From assembly GCA_947488175.1 (NCBI GenBank), contig CANKYO010000002.1:434001-498000 (forward strand): a stretch of 64,000 bases of DNA. Reading direction: 5' to 3'. The translations under genes were made by a program, and so were the position numbers. The notes under the pieces were generated by a model, which made no database searches, was not told where the DNA came from, and saw only the letters and a list, made by a program, of their open reading frames with translations. Below are positions 1 through 8,663 of the stretch, piece by piece. Positions within the stretch are counted from its first letter, which is position 1. The number at the start of each line of letters is the position of its first letter. The stretch comes from an uncultured Paracoccaceae bacterium. Its GTDB lineage: Bacteria; Pseudomonadota; Alphaproteobacteria; Rhodobacterales; Rhodobacteraceae.

Positions 1-1400
1 CGCTCTCCCGTATGGCATTCGGTCCGACGCCCGCACTTTATGCCCGCATCCGCGGCATCGGGTTTGAGGCTTACGTCGAAGAACAGCTCAGCCCGGCCAC
101 GGTAGATGACCGGGGTTTTGAATCGACGCAACCCCAGCGTCTGCTCAAGCCGAACACCAGAAATGGCGGCGAAATGCTGCGGTCGATCATGGCCTACGAG
201 ATTTCTCGCGCCGCGTTCAGCCAGAAGCAGCTGCAAGAGGTCATGGGCCAGTTCTGGATGAACCATTTCCACGCGGTCACCAAAGACACCGACATGTTCC
301 AGCAGAACATTGACGACCGGGAATTCTTCCGCCAGAACGCGCTTGGCAACTTTGAAGACATGCTGCTCTACAGCGCGCGCAGCCCGCTGATGTCGCAATA
401 TCTGGACAACGACCAGAACCGTCGTGGCCGGATTAACGAAAACTACGGTCGCGAGATCATGGAGCTGTCGACCGTTGGCGTCGATGCTGGTTACGGCCCC
501 GAAGATGTGATCGCCGTATCGCGGATCTTCACCGGCTGGGCCTACCGCCGCACCAACCCCAATGCAGAAGGTGTCGCATCAGAATACGAGTTCGAGTTCT
601 TCCCGGACCGGCATGATGTGGACGACAAGACCATTCCATTCCTTGGCATCACCATCGACGGACGCTCTGGTGAAGAAGGTGTCCAGGAAGGCGAAGAGCT
701 GGTCTCGATCCTGGCCCAGCATCCGATGACACGCACCCGTATCTGCGGCAAGATCGTCCGACTGCTTGTAGCCGACAATCCACCTGCCAACCTCACACAG
801 GCCTGTGCAGCGGCATGGGAAAGCACCGGGGGCGAAATTGCACCCATGCTGCGTGCGATCCTGCTTGATCCGACCTACCGCCAGAACGTCGAATATCAGC
901 GCTCAAAGGGCAAAACCCCTGTCGAATACGCGATTTCGTCGATCCGGGCCTTTGGTGCCACGCCAAGCGGCAGCACCGAACAGGTGGAACGGTTCTATCG
1001 CGGGTTCAATCAAGTCTTCGAAGACGCGGGCATGGATCCGGTTCGCTTCCCGCTCCCAACTGGTCTGCCAGAGGTCGCGACAGCCTGGAACAACTCGGCC
1101 TCGATGATCGCGGCCTATCGCAAGATGACCGAGATCACCCGCGATCCTGACCGCTACGGGCTTGACCTGATGGACGGCATCAATGACGCAGGTCTCGAAT
1201 CCGCCGAAGAGGTTGCCAGCTACATGCTGACCGTGGCCACAGCCGACCGGTTCTCGGAGGAAGAATTCGACGCCGTGCTTGAGGCACTCAAAGGGTCCGA
1301 CGGCATCTTTGAACCCCGGACACCGGGCAATGATGAAACGCGGGCATTGCGCCGGGCCATGGGCATGATCGTGGTCACGCCAAGCTTCCAACTGCAGTAA
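1..1400 (+). CDS. DUF1800 family protein, 5' end outside window
   Basis: About 465 residues are visible. The frame is open to the window edge and Leu-Ser-Arg precedes the first ATG at 12 in frame, just ahead of the family's N-terminal FGPTP motif, so the real start lies upstream. The DUF1800 hallmark (ENYGREIMEL, near nt 440-470) and the FTGW box that follows are present. The family's biochemical activity is not established. It usually occurs with a DUF1501 protein, and that partner begins 36 nt downstream on the same strand. Export is likely for this family but the signal sequence would be outside the window. Family assignment is secure; function is unknown. Confidence 0.85.
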   Translation, partial: LSRMAFGPTPALYARIRGIGFEAYVEEQLSPATVDDRGFESTQPQRLLKPNTRNGGEMLRSIMAYEISRAAFSQKQLQEVMGQFWMNHFHAVTKDTDMFQQNIDDREFFRQNALGNFEDMLLYSARSPLMSQYLDNDQNRRGRINENYGREIMELSTVGVDAGYGPEDVIAVSRIFTGWAYRRTNPNAEGVASEYEFEFFPDRHDVDDKTIPFLGITIDGRSGEEGVQEGEELVSILAQHPMTRTRICGKIVRLLVADNPPANLTQACAAAWESTGGEIAPMLRAILLDPTYRQNVEYQRSKGKTPVEYAISSIRAFGATPSGSTEQVERFYRGFNQVFEDAGMDPVRFPLPTGLPEVATAWNNSASMIAAYRKMTEITRDPDRYGLDLMDGINDAGLESAEEVASYMLTVATADRFSEEEFDAVLEALKGSDGIFEPRTPGNDETRALRRAMGMIVVTPSFQLQ

Positions 1401-1436
1401 TTGCCAGTCCGACCAAAGGGTATGGAGTAAGACACT

Positions 1437-2747
1437 ATGAAAACGCGCAGAGACTTTATTAAATCCCTCACGGCGGCTGCGGCCATGGCCGGGACGGCAG
1501 GTGCCCCCAAATTCACCTTCGCCCAAGAGGCTGGCGGCAAGACCTTCATCAAGGTCTTCATGCGGGGCGGCGCTGACGGGCTTCACCTGTTCCCGCTCTA
1601 CGGCGACAACTTCTATTACAATTACCGCCCGCAGCTGGCGATCGCGCCACCCAATGGCGACAGCAGCAGCGCGATTGACCTCGGCCCGGCGGCAGGTGGT
1701 ATGCGCGGCATGAACCCCAACCTGGCCTTGCTGCATTCGGAAATCTGGGAAACCGGGAACATGATGGTGGCACCCGCGACGTCCTTTGCCGGTGCAAACC
1801 GGTCTCATTTTGACTGTCAGCGCTGGATCGGCACCGGGGCACGCAACAATCTGATTGACGGTTACCTCAACCGCTACATGCAAAACGTGCCGGGCACAGA
1901 CCACCCTCTGCGTGGGATGGTGGCAGGCAAGTCCTCGATCAGCACGGAAATTCGCGGCGAGATTAAGGTCGCAGCGGTCAATCGGGGCAGCGACTACAAC
2001 CTGGTCAACCGGGATTTCTGCTCTGGCACCGATTGTGCCGACAACCGGCTGACCGAGATCATGCGCGAAATCTCCTCCCATGATGTGGACCTGACCGGGA
2101 CAGAGATGGAAATCCGTGAAAACCAGCTTGTCATGCTCGACACGATTGCCGAGGTGCAGGAGGCAGGCGTCGATTACGTCCCCAATGCGGATGGGCTTCA
2201 ATACAGCAACAGCGACCTCGGGCGCGGGCTGCAACTTTGCGCGCAACTGCTCAAGGCAGGCGTGCCACTCGAAGTGGCCGCGCTTGACTGGAACATCGGC
2301 TGGGATACGCATTCCAACCAGATTGCCGACAATGGCGATCCGTTCACCAATCAGGACAAGGGCTATCACAGCCGGATGGTGCGGGGCGCCAATGACTTTG
2401 TAACCTTCTACCGTGACATGGGCGCAGATATGCAGAACATCGTCGTGCTAACGGGCAGTGAATTTGGCCGGACCAAGAAACAGAATGGCAGCTTCGGCAC
2501 CGACCACGGGCAGGGCGGAACATGGTTCGCCTTTGGCGGCCCGACCCAGCAGGCGGTTGCCGCGGATGTGTCGACCATCGACGATACCGTTGTTGATCGG
2601 AACTGGCTGCCCACGCTGACCAGCTACCGTAATATCGTGGGGGAAATCATGGTCCGGCATATGGGAATGGACCAACAACTGATCTCGACCATCTTCCCGA
2701 ATCATACGTTTGAAGACTACTCTCTGTTCCGAGGAGCGTCTGCCTGA
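1437..2747 (+). CDS. DUF1501 family protein with twin-arginine signal
   Basis: A 436-residue protein starting with a Tat-type signal (TRRDFIK at residues 3-9, then an Ala-rich hydrophobic stretch ending near residue 29), so it is probably exported folded to the periplasm. The C-terminal half has the family's GSEFGRT and TDHGQGG motifs, which in this sulfatase-like superfamily lie at the presumed metal site. The reaction is unknown. It forms a pair with the DUF1800 gene just upstream and is followed by type II secretion-like genes after 57 nt, which suggests one operon handling an exported or cell-surface substrate. That functional link is inference. Confidence 0.88.
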   Translation: MKTRRDFIKSLTAAAAMAGTAGAPKFTFAQEAGGKTFIKVFMRGGADGLHLFPLYGDNFYYNYRPQLAIAPPNGDSSSAIDLGPAAGGMRGMNPNLALLHSEIWETGNMMVAPATSFAGANRSHFDCQRWIGTGARNNLIDGYLNRYMQNVPGTDHPLRGMVAGKSSISTEIRGEIKVAAVNRGSDYNLVNRDFCSGTDCADNRLTEIMREISSHDVDLTGTEMEIRENQLVMLDTIAEVQEAGVDYVPNADGLQYSNSDLGRGLQLCAQLLKAGVPLEVAALDWNIGWDTHSNQIADNGDPFTNQDKGYHSRMVRGANDFVTFYRDMGADMQNIVVLTGSEFGRTKKQNGSFGTDHGQGGTWFAFGGPTQQAVAADVSTIDDTVVDRNWLPTLTSYRNIVGEIMVRHMGMDQQLISTIFPNHTFEDYSLFRGASA

Positions 2748-2804
2748 TCAGTCCGACTGATCTGCCAAAATGGGGGCGATCATCGAGGAACGGATAGGAA
2801 CAGC

Positions 2805-3860
2805 GTGGCGGACAAGACCAGTGGTCGCATGTTTGCCCGGGCGGGTGCGCCGCTTGGGCAAAGACTAAACAGATTTCGCAATCTCGCACTTCAAGGCGCG
2901 GCAGAACTTGCCGCGCCGCCTGCATTTGCGCAGCCCCGTTCCGAGTTCTATGTCGAAATCGGCGATGGTGTGCCGGTGTTTCGCCGCCCTGAAAAACCGG
3001 GTGAGGTCGAAATGACCACGGAAAACATCACCCATCTGGCACAGAAAACAGGGAATGCGCCAATTGATCTGGTGTTTGCCGATAACAGCTGCATCGACCT
3101 GAAATTCAAACTGCCCGACGGGCTGCTGCCGGAACTGCGGCAGATCATCGACAATGAAATCCAGTTCCGTTCGCCTTTCAACGAAGGCGCTTCGCTGTGG
3201 TTCTGGGTGGCAGAAGAGCTGCCTGACCATCGCTGGCAGGCGCGTGCGGCGGTCACCCTGAAAGAACCGGTGGAAAAGCTTCTCGCGCTTTTGTCCGAAC
3301 ATGATCTGCCAATCGGGGCCGTCCGGCGCGAGGCCAAGGACACGCATTTCGCAGCCTACCCGTCCTGGGCGGGCACAAAAGCGGCGAATACCGATCCGAA
3401 AGGGCTGCTGAAAAAACTGCCCGCCACGCTAAAGCTCAGCGTGCTGGGCGCGCTGGTCTTTTGCCTTTCGGCTCTCGCGCTGACGATACAAAACGGGCTC
3501 ACGCAATCACGGCTCAGCGGGCAGGTGGATGCAGCGCGCGCAACCATCAGCGCGCAGGCCCAAGCCTCCGCCGGATTGCGCAGCCTTGACCGGGCCGTCA
3601 CCCAATCCACCTACAAAACCGCATTGACCGGCATCCTCAGCCAGCTTATGCCTGATGGTGTCTGGCTTGATCAGTTGGTGATCGAGGATGACACAGTCAC
3701 CCTGATCGGTTTTGGGCCATCTGCGGCGGAAATCACACGGCTTCTGGCGACTCTGCCAGAACTGACCGACATCCGCTTTGCCTCCCCTGTCACCCGCGAC
3801 AATGCCCAGTCGCTTGAACGGTTTCGGATCGCGGCCACATTGGTTGAGGCCGGATCATGA
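2805..3860 (+). CDS. Type II secretion GspL/PilN-like inner-membrane protein
   Basis: 351 residues from a GTG start preceded by an AGGA-type ribosome site (GGATAGGAACAGC). The N-terminal ~200 residues look like a soluble, reduced actin-like GspL/PilM domain. One membrane helix follows at about residues 203-224 and then a PilN-like periplasmic fold ending at a short Val-Glu-Ala tail. GspL and PilN anchor the assembly ATPase to the inner membrane in type II secretion and type IV pilus machines. It overlaps the next gene by four bases (ATGA). Sequence similarity is family-level only, and it could equally be described as a PilN-domain protein. Confidence 0.7.
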   Translation: MADKTSGRMFARAGAPLGQRLNRFRNLALQGAAELAAPPAFAQPRSEFYVEIGDGVPVFRRPEKPGEVEMTTENITHLAQKTGNAPIDLVFADNSCIDLKFKLPDGLLPELRQIIDNEIQFRSPFNEGASLWFWVAEELPDHRWQARAAVTLKEPVEKLLALLSEHDLPIGAVRREAKDTHFAAYPSWAGTKAANTDPKGLLKKLPATLKLSVLGALVFCLSALALTIQNGLTQSRLSGQVDAARATISAQAQASAGLRSLDRAVTQSTYKTALTGILSQLMPDGVWLDQLVIEDDTVTLIGFGPSAAEITRLLATLPELTDIRFASPVTRDNAQSLERFRIAATLVEAGS

Positions 3861-4387
3861 GCGATTTTCGTTTCGCAAAACCGGCGGCGCCCCGCAGGAT
3901 GGTCTATGTGGCCGGCTATGGGCTGGCGGCGATCATTGCGCTGGCAGGTGGGCTGTTTTGGTCCGGAACATCCGGCAGTCGGGCCGCGATCGGCGACATG
4001 AAAACCACCATCGCACGCGCACAGGCGTTGGCCGACAGCCCTGCCAGCGGCCTCGGCGCAGAGGCGTTCTATCAGGGTGACACGCCGCAACTGGCGCAAG
4101 CCGCACTGCAAACCACGCTACAGGAACTGGCAGAGAATTTCGGCATCCAGATCGAGGTCATCCGCACCGACGAAATCGAACAGATCGACAATCTCGTCAG
4201 GCTCAACCTCACCCTGAACGGCGTCGCGCCAGAGGCACGCTTGGGCGAATTCCTGCATGGATTGGTCGCGCTTGAACCGATGGTGATCGTTGAACAGCTC
4301 AACCTGCGCCGGGCGCGCACCTCTCGCAGCGATCCGGAACGGCGGGTCGCGTTTCAGGCCCAGCTTTACGGGATGACGGGCAGATGA
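3857..4387 (+). CDS. GspM-like inner-membrane protein of a type II secretion-like system
   Basis: 176 residues: a short cytoplasmic N terminus, one membrane helix near residues 17-37, a stretch likely to form a coiled coil, and a small C-terminal ferredoxin-like domain (about residues 80-170). This is the layout of GspM subtype b / PilO. The start overlaps the stop of the GspL-like gene and the stop overlaps the next start, so the three are translationally coupled. In known machines GspL and GspM form a heterodimer next to the assembly ATPase. No secretin, ATPase or pseudopilin gene is visible in this window, so the rest of the machine must lie upstream or elsewhere. Confidence 0.65.
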   Translation: MSDFRFAKPAAPRRMVYVAGYGLAAIIALAGGLFWSGTSGSRAAIGDMKTTIARAQALADSPASGLGAEAFYQGDTPQLAQAALQTTLQELAENFGIQIEVIRTDEIEQIDNLVRLNLTLNGVAPEARLGEFLHGLVALEPMVIVEQLNLRRARTSRSDPERRVAFQAQLYGMTGR

Positions 4388-4857
4388 GCGGCAGAAATCC
4401 GACATCACAGCTTGGCAACTTGCCCGGTATCCTGATCTTTGCGGGCTTCTGTGGTCTTGCGGCGTGGATCTGGGTACCCAATACGCCGCAGACCGTGACC
4501 CAGACGCGCGCGCCGACCGACACAGTTGGCAGCCGGGTCGCCGACGGGGTGCAGCAACTGTCCGAACTGATCCCCGTGACAACGGAACGCCCCCTTTTTC
4601 ACGCAACGCGCCGCCCGGTGCAGGTTGCCGCACCCACCCCGGCCCCGGCAGCGCCTGAACGCACGCTGTCTCTGGTGGGGATCTTGGGTGAGGATGGAAC
4701 CCAGATCGCGCTTGTCCGCATTTCCGGCAGTAGTGAACTTTACAGGGTTGATGCCGGGGGGCAGCTGGGGCCGTGGACGATATTAGCCATCGGCGACAGT
4801 TTTGTGCAGGTCAGCAAGGATGATGGTGATCCGATCCTGCTGACTATCGGCGAGTAA
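4384..4857 (+). CDS. GspC/GspN-like protein of a type II secretion-like system
   Basis: 157 residues with one N-terminal membrane helix (about 14-31), a Pro/Ala-rich linker around residues 75-95 and a small beta-rich C-terminal domain (about 98-157). This matches the homology-region domain of GspC or the equivalent part of GspN, which link the inner-membrane platform to the secretin. It starts inside the stop of the GspM-like gene (ATGA) and closes the gene run. Family call rests on architecture and gene order more than on specific motifs. Confidence 0.55.
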   Translation: MSGRNPTSQLGNLPGILIFAGFCGLAAWIWVPNTPQTVTQTRAPTDTVGSRVADGVQQLSELIPVTTERPLFHATRRPVQVAAPTPAPAAPERTLSLVGILGEDGTQIALVRISGSSELYRVDAGGQLGPWTILAIGDSFVQVSKDDGDPILLTIGE

Positions 4858-5295
4858 GGGAACAGCGACTCCTCAGCTATCGTAGTTGCAGGGTGACCTG
4901 ACCGGATGTACCGCCGTTCGAACAGCAGGGGTGCGTTGGCGGATATGTTGCCAGAGAGCAACAGCAATGCGGGCCAGCGAGGCAAGGAGCCGACGCCAGG
5001 ACGCCTGTATTTCCACCCGATTACGCTTTGGATCAACGATTTGGCAGTTCAGGCATAACCTTGGGTCAGGTGCAGGAAATGTTAATAAAATGCAGAATCG
5101 GCCATGTTGCTATAAACGCGCCATGTGGATATCCATTGAAAAACAACTAGGAGTTCAATTGCTTCGCGGCGGGAGACAATTTGCGGTTAACCTGTTAGCC
5201 ACGCCAATCGTGCCGGCGCAACATGTTCCAACGAACGTGGCAACGGCGAACATCACCTTCCGCAAGCATTGACGACACTGGAGCGACGAAACCTG
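4858..5295. other. 438-bp intergenic region, no gene recognised
   Basis: Between the GspC/N-like gene and the binding protein. Short open frames cross it but none has a credible ribosome site together with a recognisable protein. A small perfect stem-loop (GTTGC, loop CAGAGA, GCAAC; 4947-4962) is visible. The AT-rich stretch around 5080-5150 is the most likely place for the promoter of the downstream gene. Confidence 0.4.
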
Positions 5296-6942
5296 ATGTT
5301 GAAGAAAATTGCCACGGCACTGCTCTGTACGGCGGCCCCTGTTGCGTTGATCGCCGAACCGGTTGAGTTGCGCTCGTCGGATGGGTTCATCAGCGTCGTG
5401 GGCGAAGTCGTGGGTTTCAACGGTGTCATGTTGTCCGTCGAAACTTCAGTGGGCGTGGTCAGCGTGCCCATTTCCGAAGTGGGATGTTACGGCAACGCCT
5501 GCCTCAGCCTGCTTGCCGAAAATGACTACGGGCTGACGGCCGATAACTTCACCGAAGTTGTCGTGGGCGGGGGCGCGCAAACCGCTGTGGCCACCCCTCC
5601 AGCCCAGCCGACAGTTGTCGATGAACCAGCCGCCACCCCGGTCGGACCGCGTGAAGACAACATGACTGTCAGCTTCGAAGATCCCGAATTCGAAGGACTG
5701 TTTCAGGCTCTGGCGCAGGCCTATGCCTCTGCCGGGAACGTGACATCTGATCTCGATCTCGCCACGCCTGATGAATTCACGCTGTCCAACCCGGCCAGCA
5801 ACGCCACGGCGACGCTCAGCACGGCTTCGGGGCAGGATGACGGCGATATTGAACTGGTCATCGCGCCGCTGACCGGTACAGCAAGTCGGGAACATCAAAG
5901 CCCGGCGGACTGGTCGCTGACCGGACCGATTAACTACCAGCTTCTGGGGCTCAAGGCCTTTGCCGTGGTCATCGCACCCGACGTCGGAATTCCGTCCTTG
6001 TCCCTTGACGATCTGGCTGGCATCTACGCGTCCGAGATCACCAACTGGTCCGAGGTCGGCGGCCCTGATCAGCGCATCCTGCCGCTGCAAGCCCCTGTTA
6101 ACACAACGATCCGCAACGAATTGATCCGCCTTGTCATGGACCCGGCAGACAAGGAAATCGCCAACAACGTTCTGACGATGGCGGATGAGGCGGCGATCAC
6201 CGCATCAATCAACCAGTTCCCGGGCAGTATCAGTCTGGTGACGCTCGATGGCGCGATGGACAGCAACGTGCTGCCCGTTTCGGGTGAATGCGGGCAGGTG
6301 GTGACGCCTGAACCTTTCAACCTCATCTCGGGAGATTACCCGCTGATCCGGCCTGTCATGGCCCGGTTCGACACATCGCCCAACACGTCTCTGATGACCG
6401 AATTCTTTGATTTTGCATCGACATCTGCGGCACAAGCGCCGATTGCTGCCGAGGGCTTTATCAACCGGCAGCCAACAACGCAAAATCCACTGACCAACGA
6501 CAATCGACTCCTGGCGATTCTCCAAAGCGAACTGACTGAAGTGCAGCGGCCAGCCGCAGCGCAGATGTTCGAAGTGCTCTTCGACGCCGATCGTCTGTCG
6601 CCCACAATGATCGGTGGTGCGGTCAGCGGCCCCGAGGGCGGCTGGAACCGGTCCATGTTCCGCGGGCTTGCCGAAACGCTGGCCGATGACGCCTATGCCG
6701 GTCGTGAAGTCTTCTTTGTTGGGCTGGCGGAAAGCGATAGTGGCGAACAAGCGGCCATTGATGCCTCTGCCCAGGCCGCAGCTGAAATGCAGGCCGCTTT
6801 TGGGGCATTCGCGTCAGATGTGATCTTTGCCAATGATCTGCAATTGTCCGCCTACGGGTTCGGCAATGTGGCACAGGCCACCTGCTACCGCGCGCAAGTG
6901 GCCAGTGACACACGAAGCCGGGTTGAAATCTGGGTCCGATAA
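5296..6942 (+). CDS. Periplasmic substrate-binding (PstS-like) protein with OmpA-like C terminus
   Basis: 548 residues from the ATG at 5296. This start is chosen over an in-frame TTG at 5269 because it places a normal signal peptide (MLKKIATALL..., cleavage after ALIA near residue 20) at the N terminus, with a GGAG 12 nt upstream. An N-terminal beta-rich segment with two Cys (around residue 60-65) is followed by a type 2 periplasmic binding fold (about 120-370) and a C-terminal OmpA/peptidoglycan-binding-like domain (about 400-548). Such fusions are found in Rhodobacteraceae and annotated as phosphate-binding/OmpA proteins. No ABC permease is adjacent, so a role in transport is doubtful. Confidence 0.7.
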   Translation: MLKKIATALLCTAAPVALIAEPVELRSSDGFISVVGEVVGFNGVMLSVETSVGVVSVPISEVGCYGNACLSLLAENDYGLTADNFTEVVVGGGAQTAVATPPAQPTVVDEPAATPVGPREDNMTVSFEDPEFEGLFQALAQAYASAGNVTSDLDLATPDEFTLSNPASNATATLSTASGQDDGDIELVIAPLTGTASREHQSPADWSLTGPINYQLLGLKAFAVVIAPDVGIPSLSLDDLAGIYASEITNWSEVGGPDQRILPLQAPVNTTIRNELIRLVMDPADKEIANNVLTMADEAAITASINQFPGSISLVTLDGAMDSNVLPVSGECGQVVTPEPFNLISGDYPLIRPVMARFDTSPNTSLMTEFFDFASTSAAQAPIAAEGFINRQPTTQNPLTNDNRLLAILQSELTEVQRPAAAQMFEVLFDADRLSPTMIGGAVSGPEGGWNRSMFRGLAETLADDAYAGREVFFVGLAESDSGEQAAIDASAQAAAEMQAAFGAFASDVIFANDLQLSAYGFGNVAQATCYRAQVASDTRSRVEIWVR

Positions 6943-7180
6943 AAAAATAGGGCGCTGCCCGGTGACACCCTGATCCGGGTGGCAGGCGCATCAGCGACGA
7001 TACGATCATACACGCATCACCGCTGCGATCCGACCTTGCATCACCGTTTGCAATATCAGCCACCTTCGCTGACGTTATCGCTATTCAGCGGGCGTGATAT
7101 CGCCTAACAGGGCGATCACATGCTGTTGTGATGCGGAACCAACGGGTGCAAACAAGCGCCAACAATCATAGGTAAGGTTT

Positions 7181-7786
7181 ATGACCAGACGTATCATCGC
7201 ATTCGCCCTGACGGCTCTCCTCGCGATTTATGCAGGGACCGTATCGGCACAACAGTTGAGCCTTGCGCAGGTATCGCAATATCTAAACCAGCTGCAGACG
7301 GCCCAAGGGGGCTTTACCCAGATCAACGCGGACGGAACCCTGTCCACCGGCACGATCTATATCAAGCGGCCCGGCCGGATCAGGTTCGAATACAACCCGC
7401 CCGAAAAATCGCTTGTGATCGGGCAGGGCGGGCAGTTGGCCATTTTTGACCCACGGTCGAATACCGGGCCAGAAACTTACCCTCTCAACCAGACCCCGCT
7501 GGGGATCATCCTGCAGCGCAATGTCGATCTGGGCCGGGCACGGATGGTGACCGGGCAGACCTCGGACGGAACAACAACGACGATTACGGCTCAGGACCCC
7601 GACAATCCGCAATATGGTAATATCCAGATGGTGTTTACCGCCAATCCGGTCGAACTGCGCCAGTGGATCGTCACAGATGATCTGGGCACCCAGACCACTG
7701 TCATCCTGAACGATCTGGTGTCAGGGGCCAGCATCAGTGATCGCAAATTCAACATCATTGCGGCCACACGGGACTGGAACCCTTAA
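7181..7786 (+). CDS. lolA: Outer-membrane lipoprotein carrier LolA
   Basis: 201 residues with a cleavable signal peptide ending at VSAQ (about residue 23). The mature part contains the LolA-type open beta-barrel pattern (GTIYIKRPGRIRFEY near 58-72, then PLGIILQRN and DLGTQTTV). LolA ferries lipoproteins across the periplasm from the LolCDE exporter to the outer membrane. Length and start are typical. It is followed, converging and overlapping by four bases, by the DUF6428 gene. Confidence 0.85.
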   Translation: MTRRIIAFALTALLAIYAGTVSAQQLSLAQVSQYLNQLQTAQGGFTQINADGTLSTGTIYIKRPGRIRFEYNPPEKSLVIGQGGQLAIFDPRSNTGPETYPLNQTPLGIILQRNVDLGRARMVTGQTSDGTTTTITAQDPDNPQYGNIQMVFTANPVELRQWIVTDDLGTQTTVILNDLVSGASISDRKFNIIAATRDWNP

Positions 7787-8283
7787 GCCCAGCCGCAGCA
7801 ATCTTTTTTCAGGCGGTCCTCCGGGGCCGCCTTTTGCGTAGTGGGCGGAGCGCAGCTCATCTCCTGCCTTGGCTTGCAGACAGCACCATCTTCAACCAGA
7901 ACCACGCGCAGGGCATAGTGATCGGCCTGCAGCCCATCAATCAAATAGCGGCGCAGGCCCTGATTTTGCGGCGCGTATTCGACAGAAATCGGGACAGTGC
8001 CAAGACCATTAATTGCCGCCACGCTGCGGTGTGCAATGGATGCGAATTTGCCAACGCTCATATGCGTCCCGTGGCTGCCATCCAGCAGTTGCAACTGCGC
8101 TTCCTCCCAGTTTGACCGGCGACCGCCGCAGTCAATGCTGTTCACGCGCAGATGCTTCAACTCGGTCACATGATAGCCCGCACCGATATCGCCTGCGTCT
8201 GTTCGAAAAACCAGCGGCAGGTCTGCAGCGGTCCCTTCAAGCTCATCCACCAGTTGGTCAAGCGTCATGACTGTTGTCACCAT
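7783..8283 (-). CDS. DUF6428 family protein
   Basis: 166 residues; the ATG at 8283 has a strong AGGAGA ribosome site eight bases upstream, which lies right beside an ArsR-type operator. The sequence matches the DUF6428 family, of unknown function, often encoded next to ArsR-type regulators in this group of bacteria. The tail ends with a Cys-Cys pair (KKDCCGWA), as does the neighbouring regulator, which hints at metal or metalloid chemistry but does not prove it. The gene is transcribed away from arsR across a 71-bp shared control region carrying two identical-arm palindromes, so it is very probably repressed by that regulator. Confidence 0.75.
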   Translation of the reverse strand: MVTTVMTLDQLVDELEGTAADLPLVFRTDAGDIGAGYHVTELKHLRVNSIDCGGRRSNWEEAQLQLLDGSHGTHMSVGKFASIAHRSVAAINGLGTVPISVEYAPQNQGLRRYLIDGLQADHYALRVVLVEDGAVCKPRQEMSCAPPTTQKAAPEDRLKKDCCGWA

Positions 8284-8295
8284 TTGCTTTCTCCT

Positions 8296-8315
8296 ATTTC
8301 AACAACTATTGAAAT
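8296..8315. promoter_or_regulatory. ArsR-type operator, copy 1
   Basis: A 20-bp inverted repeat with perfect 7-bp arms, ATTTCAA and TTGAAAT, separated by six bases. It sits 13 bases upstream of the DUF6428 start, close to its ribosome site. The same arms recur at 8335-8354. Confidence 0.8.
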
Positions 8316-8334
8316 GTTGCACGTGTCGAAAAAC

Positions 8335-8354
8335 ATTTCAACAGGAATTGAAAT
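8335..8354. promoter_or_regulatory. ArsR-type operator, copy 2
   Basis: A second 20-bp palindrome with the same perfect 7-bp arms and a different 6-bp spacer. It ends on the base immediately before the arsR ATG and contains that gene's AGGA ribosome site. Centre-to-centre distance from copy 1 is 39 bp. Autorepression with simultaneous control of the divergent gene is the simplest reading. Confidence 0.8.
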
Positions 8355-8663
8355 ATGACCGAACAACAGGTGATCGACGCTCTTGGCGCGCTGGCGCAGG
8401 AAACGCGACTCCGGATTCTGCGTTATCTTGTCAGCAAGGGGCAGGTCGGGGCGGCGGCGGGCGACATCAGCGCGCAGGTCAGCGCCTCCGCCTCCCGTAC
8501 CTCGTTCCATCTCTCGGCACTGGCCGACGCGGGGCTGGTCACAGCAACACGGGTGTCCCGCAGCATCATCTACCGCGTCGATTTCAACGCCATGGGCAGC
8601 CTGATCGGCTATCTGGTCAAGGATTGCTGCAAAAGCGACCCACGGGTGATCCGCTGCTGTTAG
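8355..8663 (+). CDS. ArsR family winged-helix regulator
   Basis: 102 residues with the ArsR winged helix-turn-helix: an N-terminal helix (QQVIDALGALAQETRLRIL), the recognition helix around SASRTSFHLSAL (residues 46-57) and the wing. The C terminus carries two Cys pairs (DCC...RCC) that could bind a metalloid or metal, although the classical alpha-3 CVC motif is absent. The protein is a dimeric repressor in known relatives. Its start abuts an operator and it overlaps the next, converging gene by four bases. The inducer is unknown. Confidence 0.88.
   Translation: MTEQQVIDALGALAQETRLRILRYLVSKGQVGAAAGDISAQVSASASRTSFHLSALADAGLVTATRVSRSIIYRVDFNAMGSLIGYLVKDCCKSDPRVIRCC

Noticed and set aside
903-2369. 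Long minus-strand open frame across DUF1800/DUF1501
   Set aside because: Antisense shadow of two recognised genes; composition follows their third-codon bias.
4886-5272. 128-codon open frame upstream of the binding protein
   Set aside because: Cys/Arg-rich low-complexity translation and no start signal; treated as intergenic.
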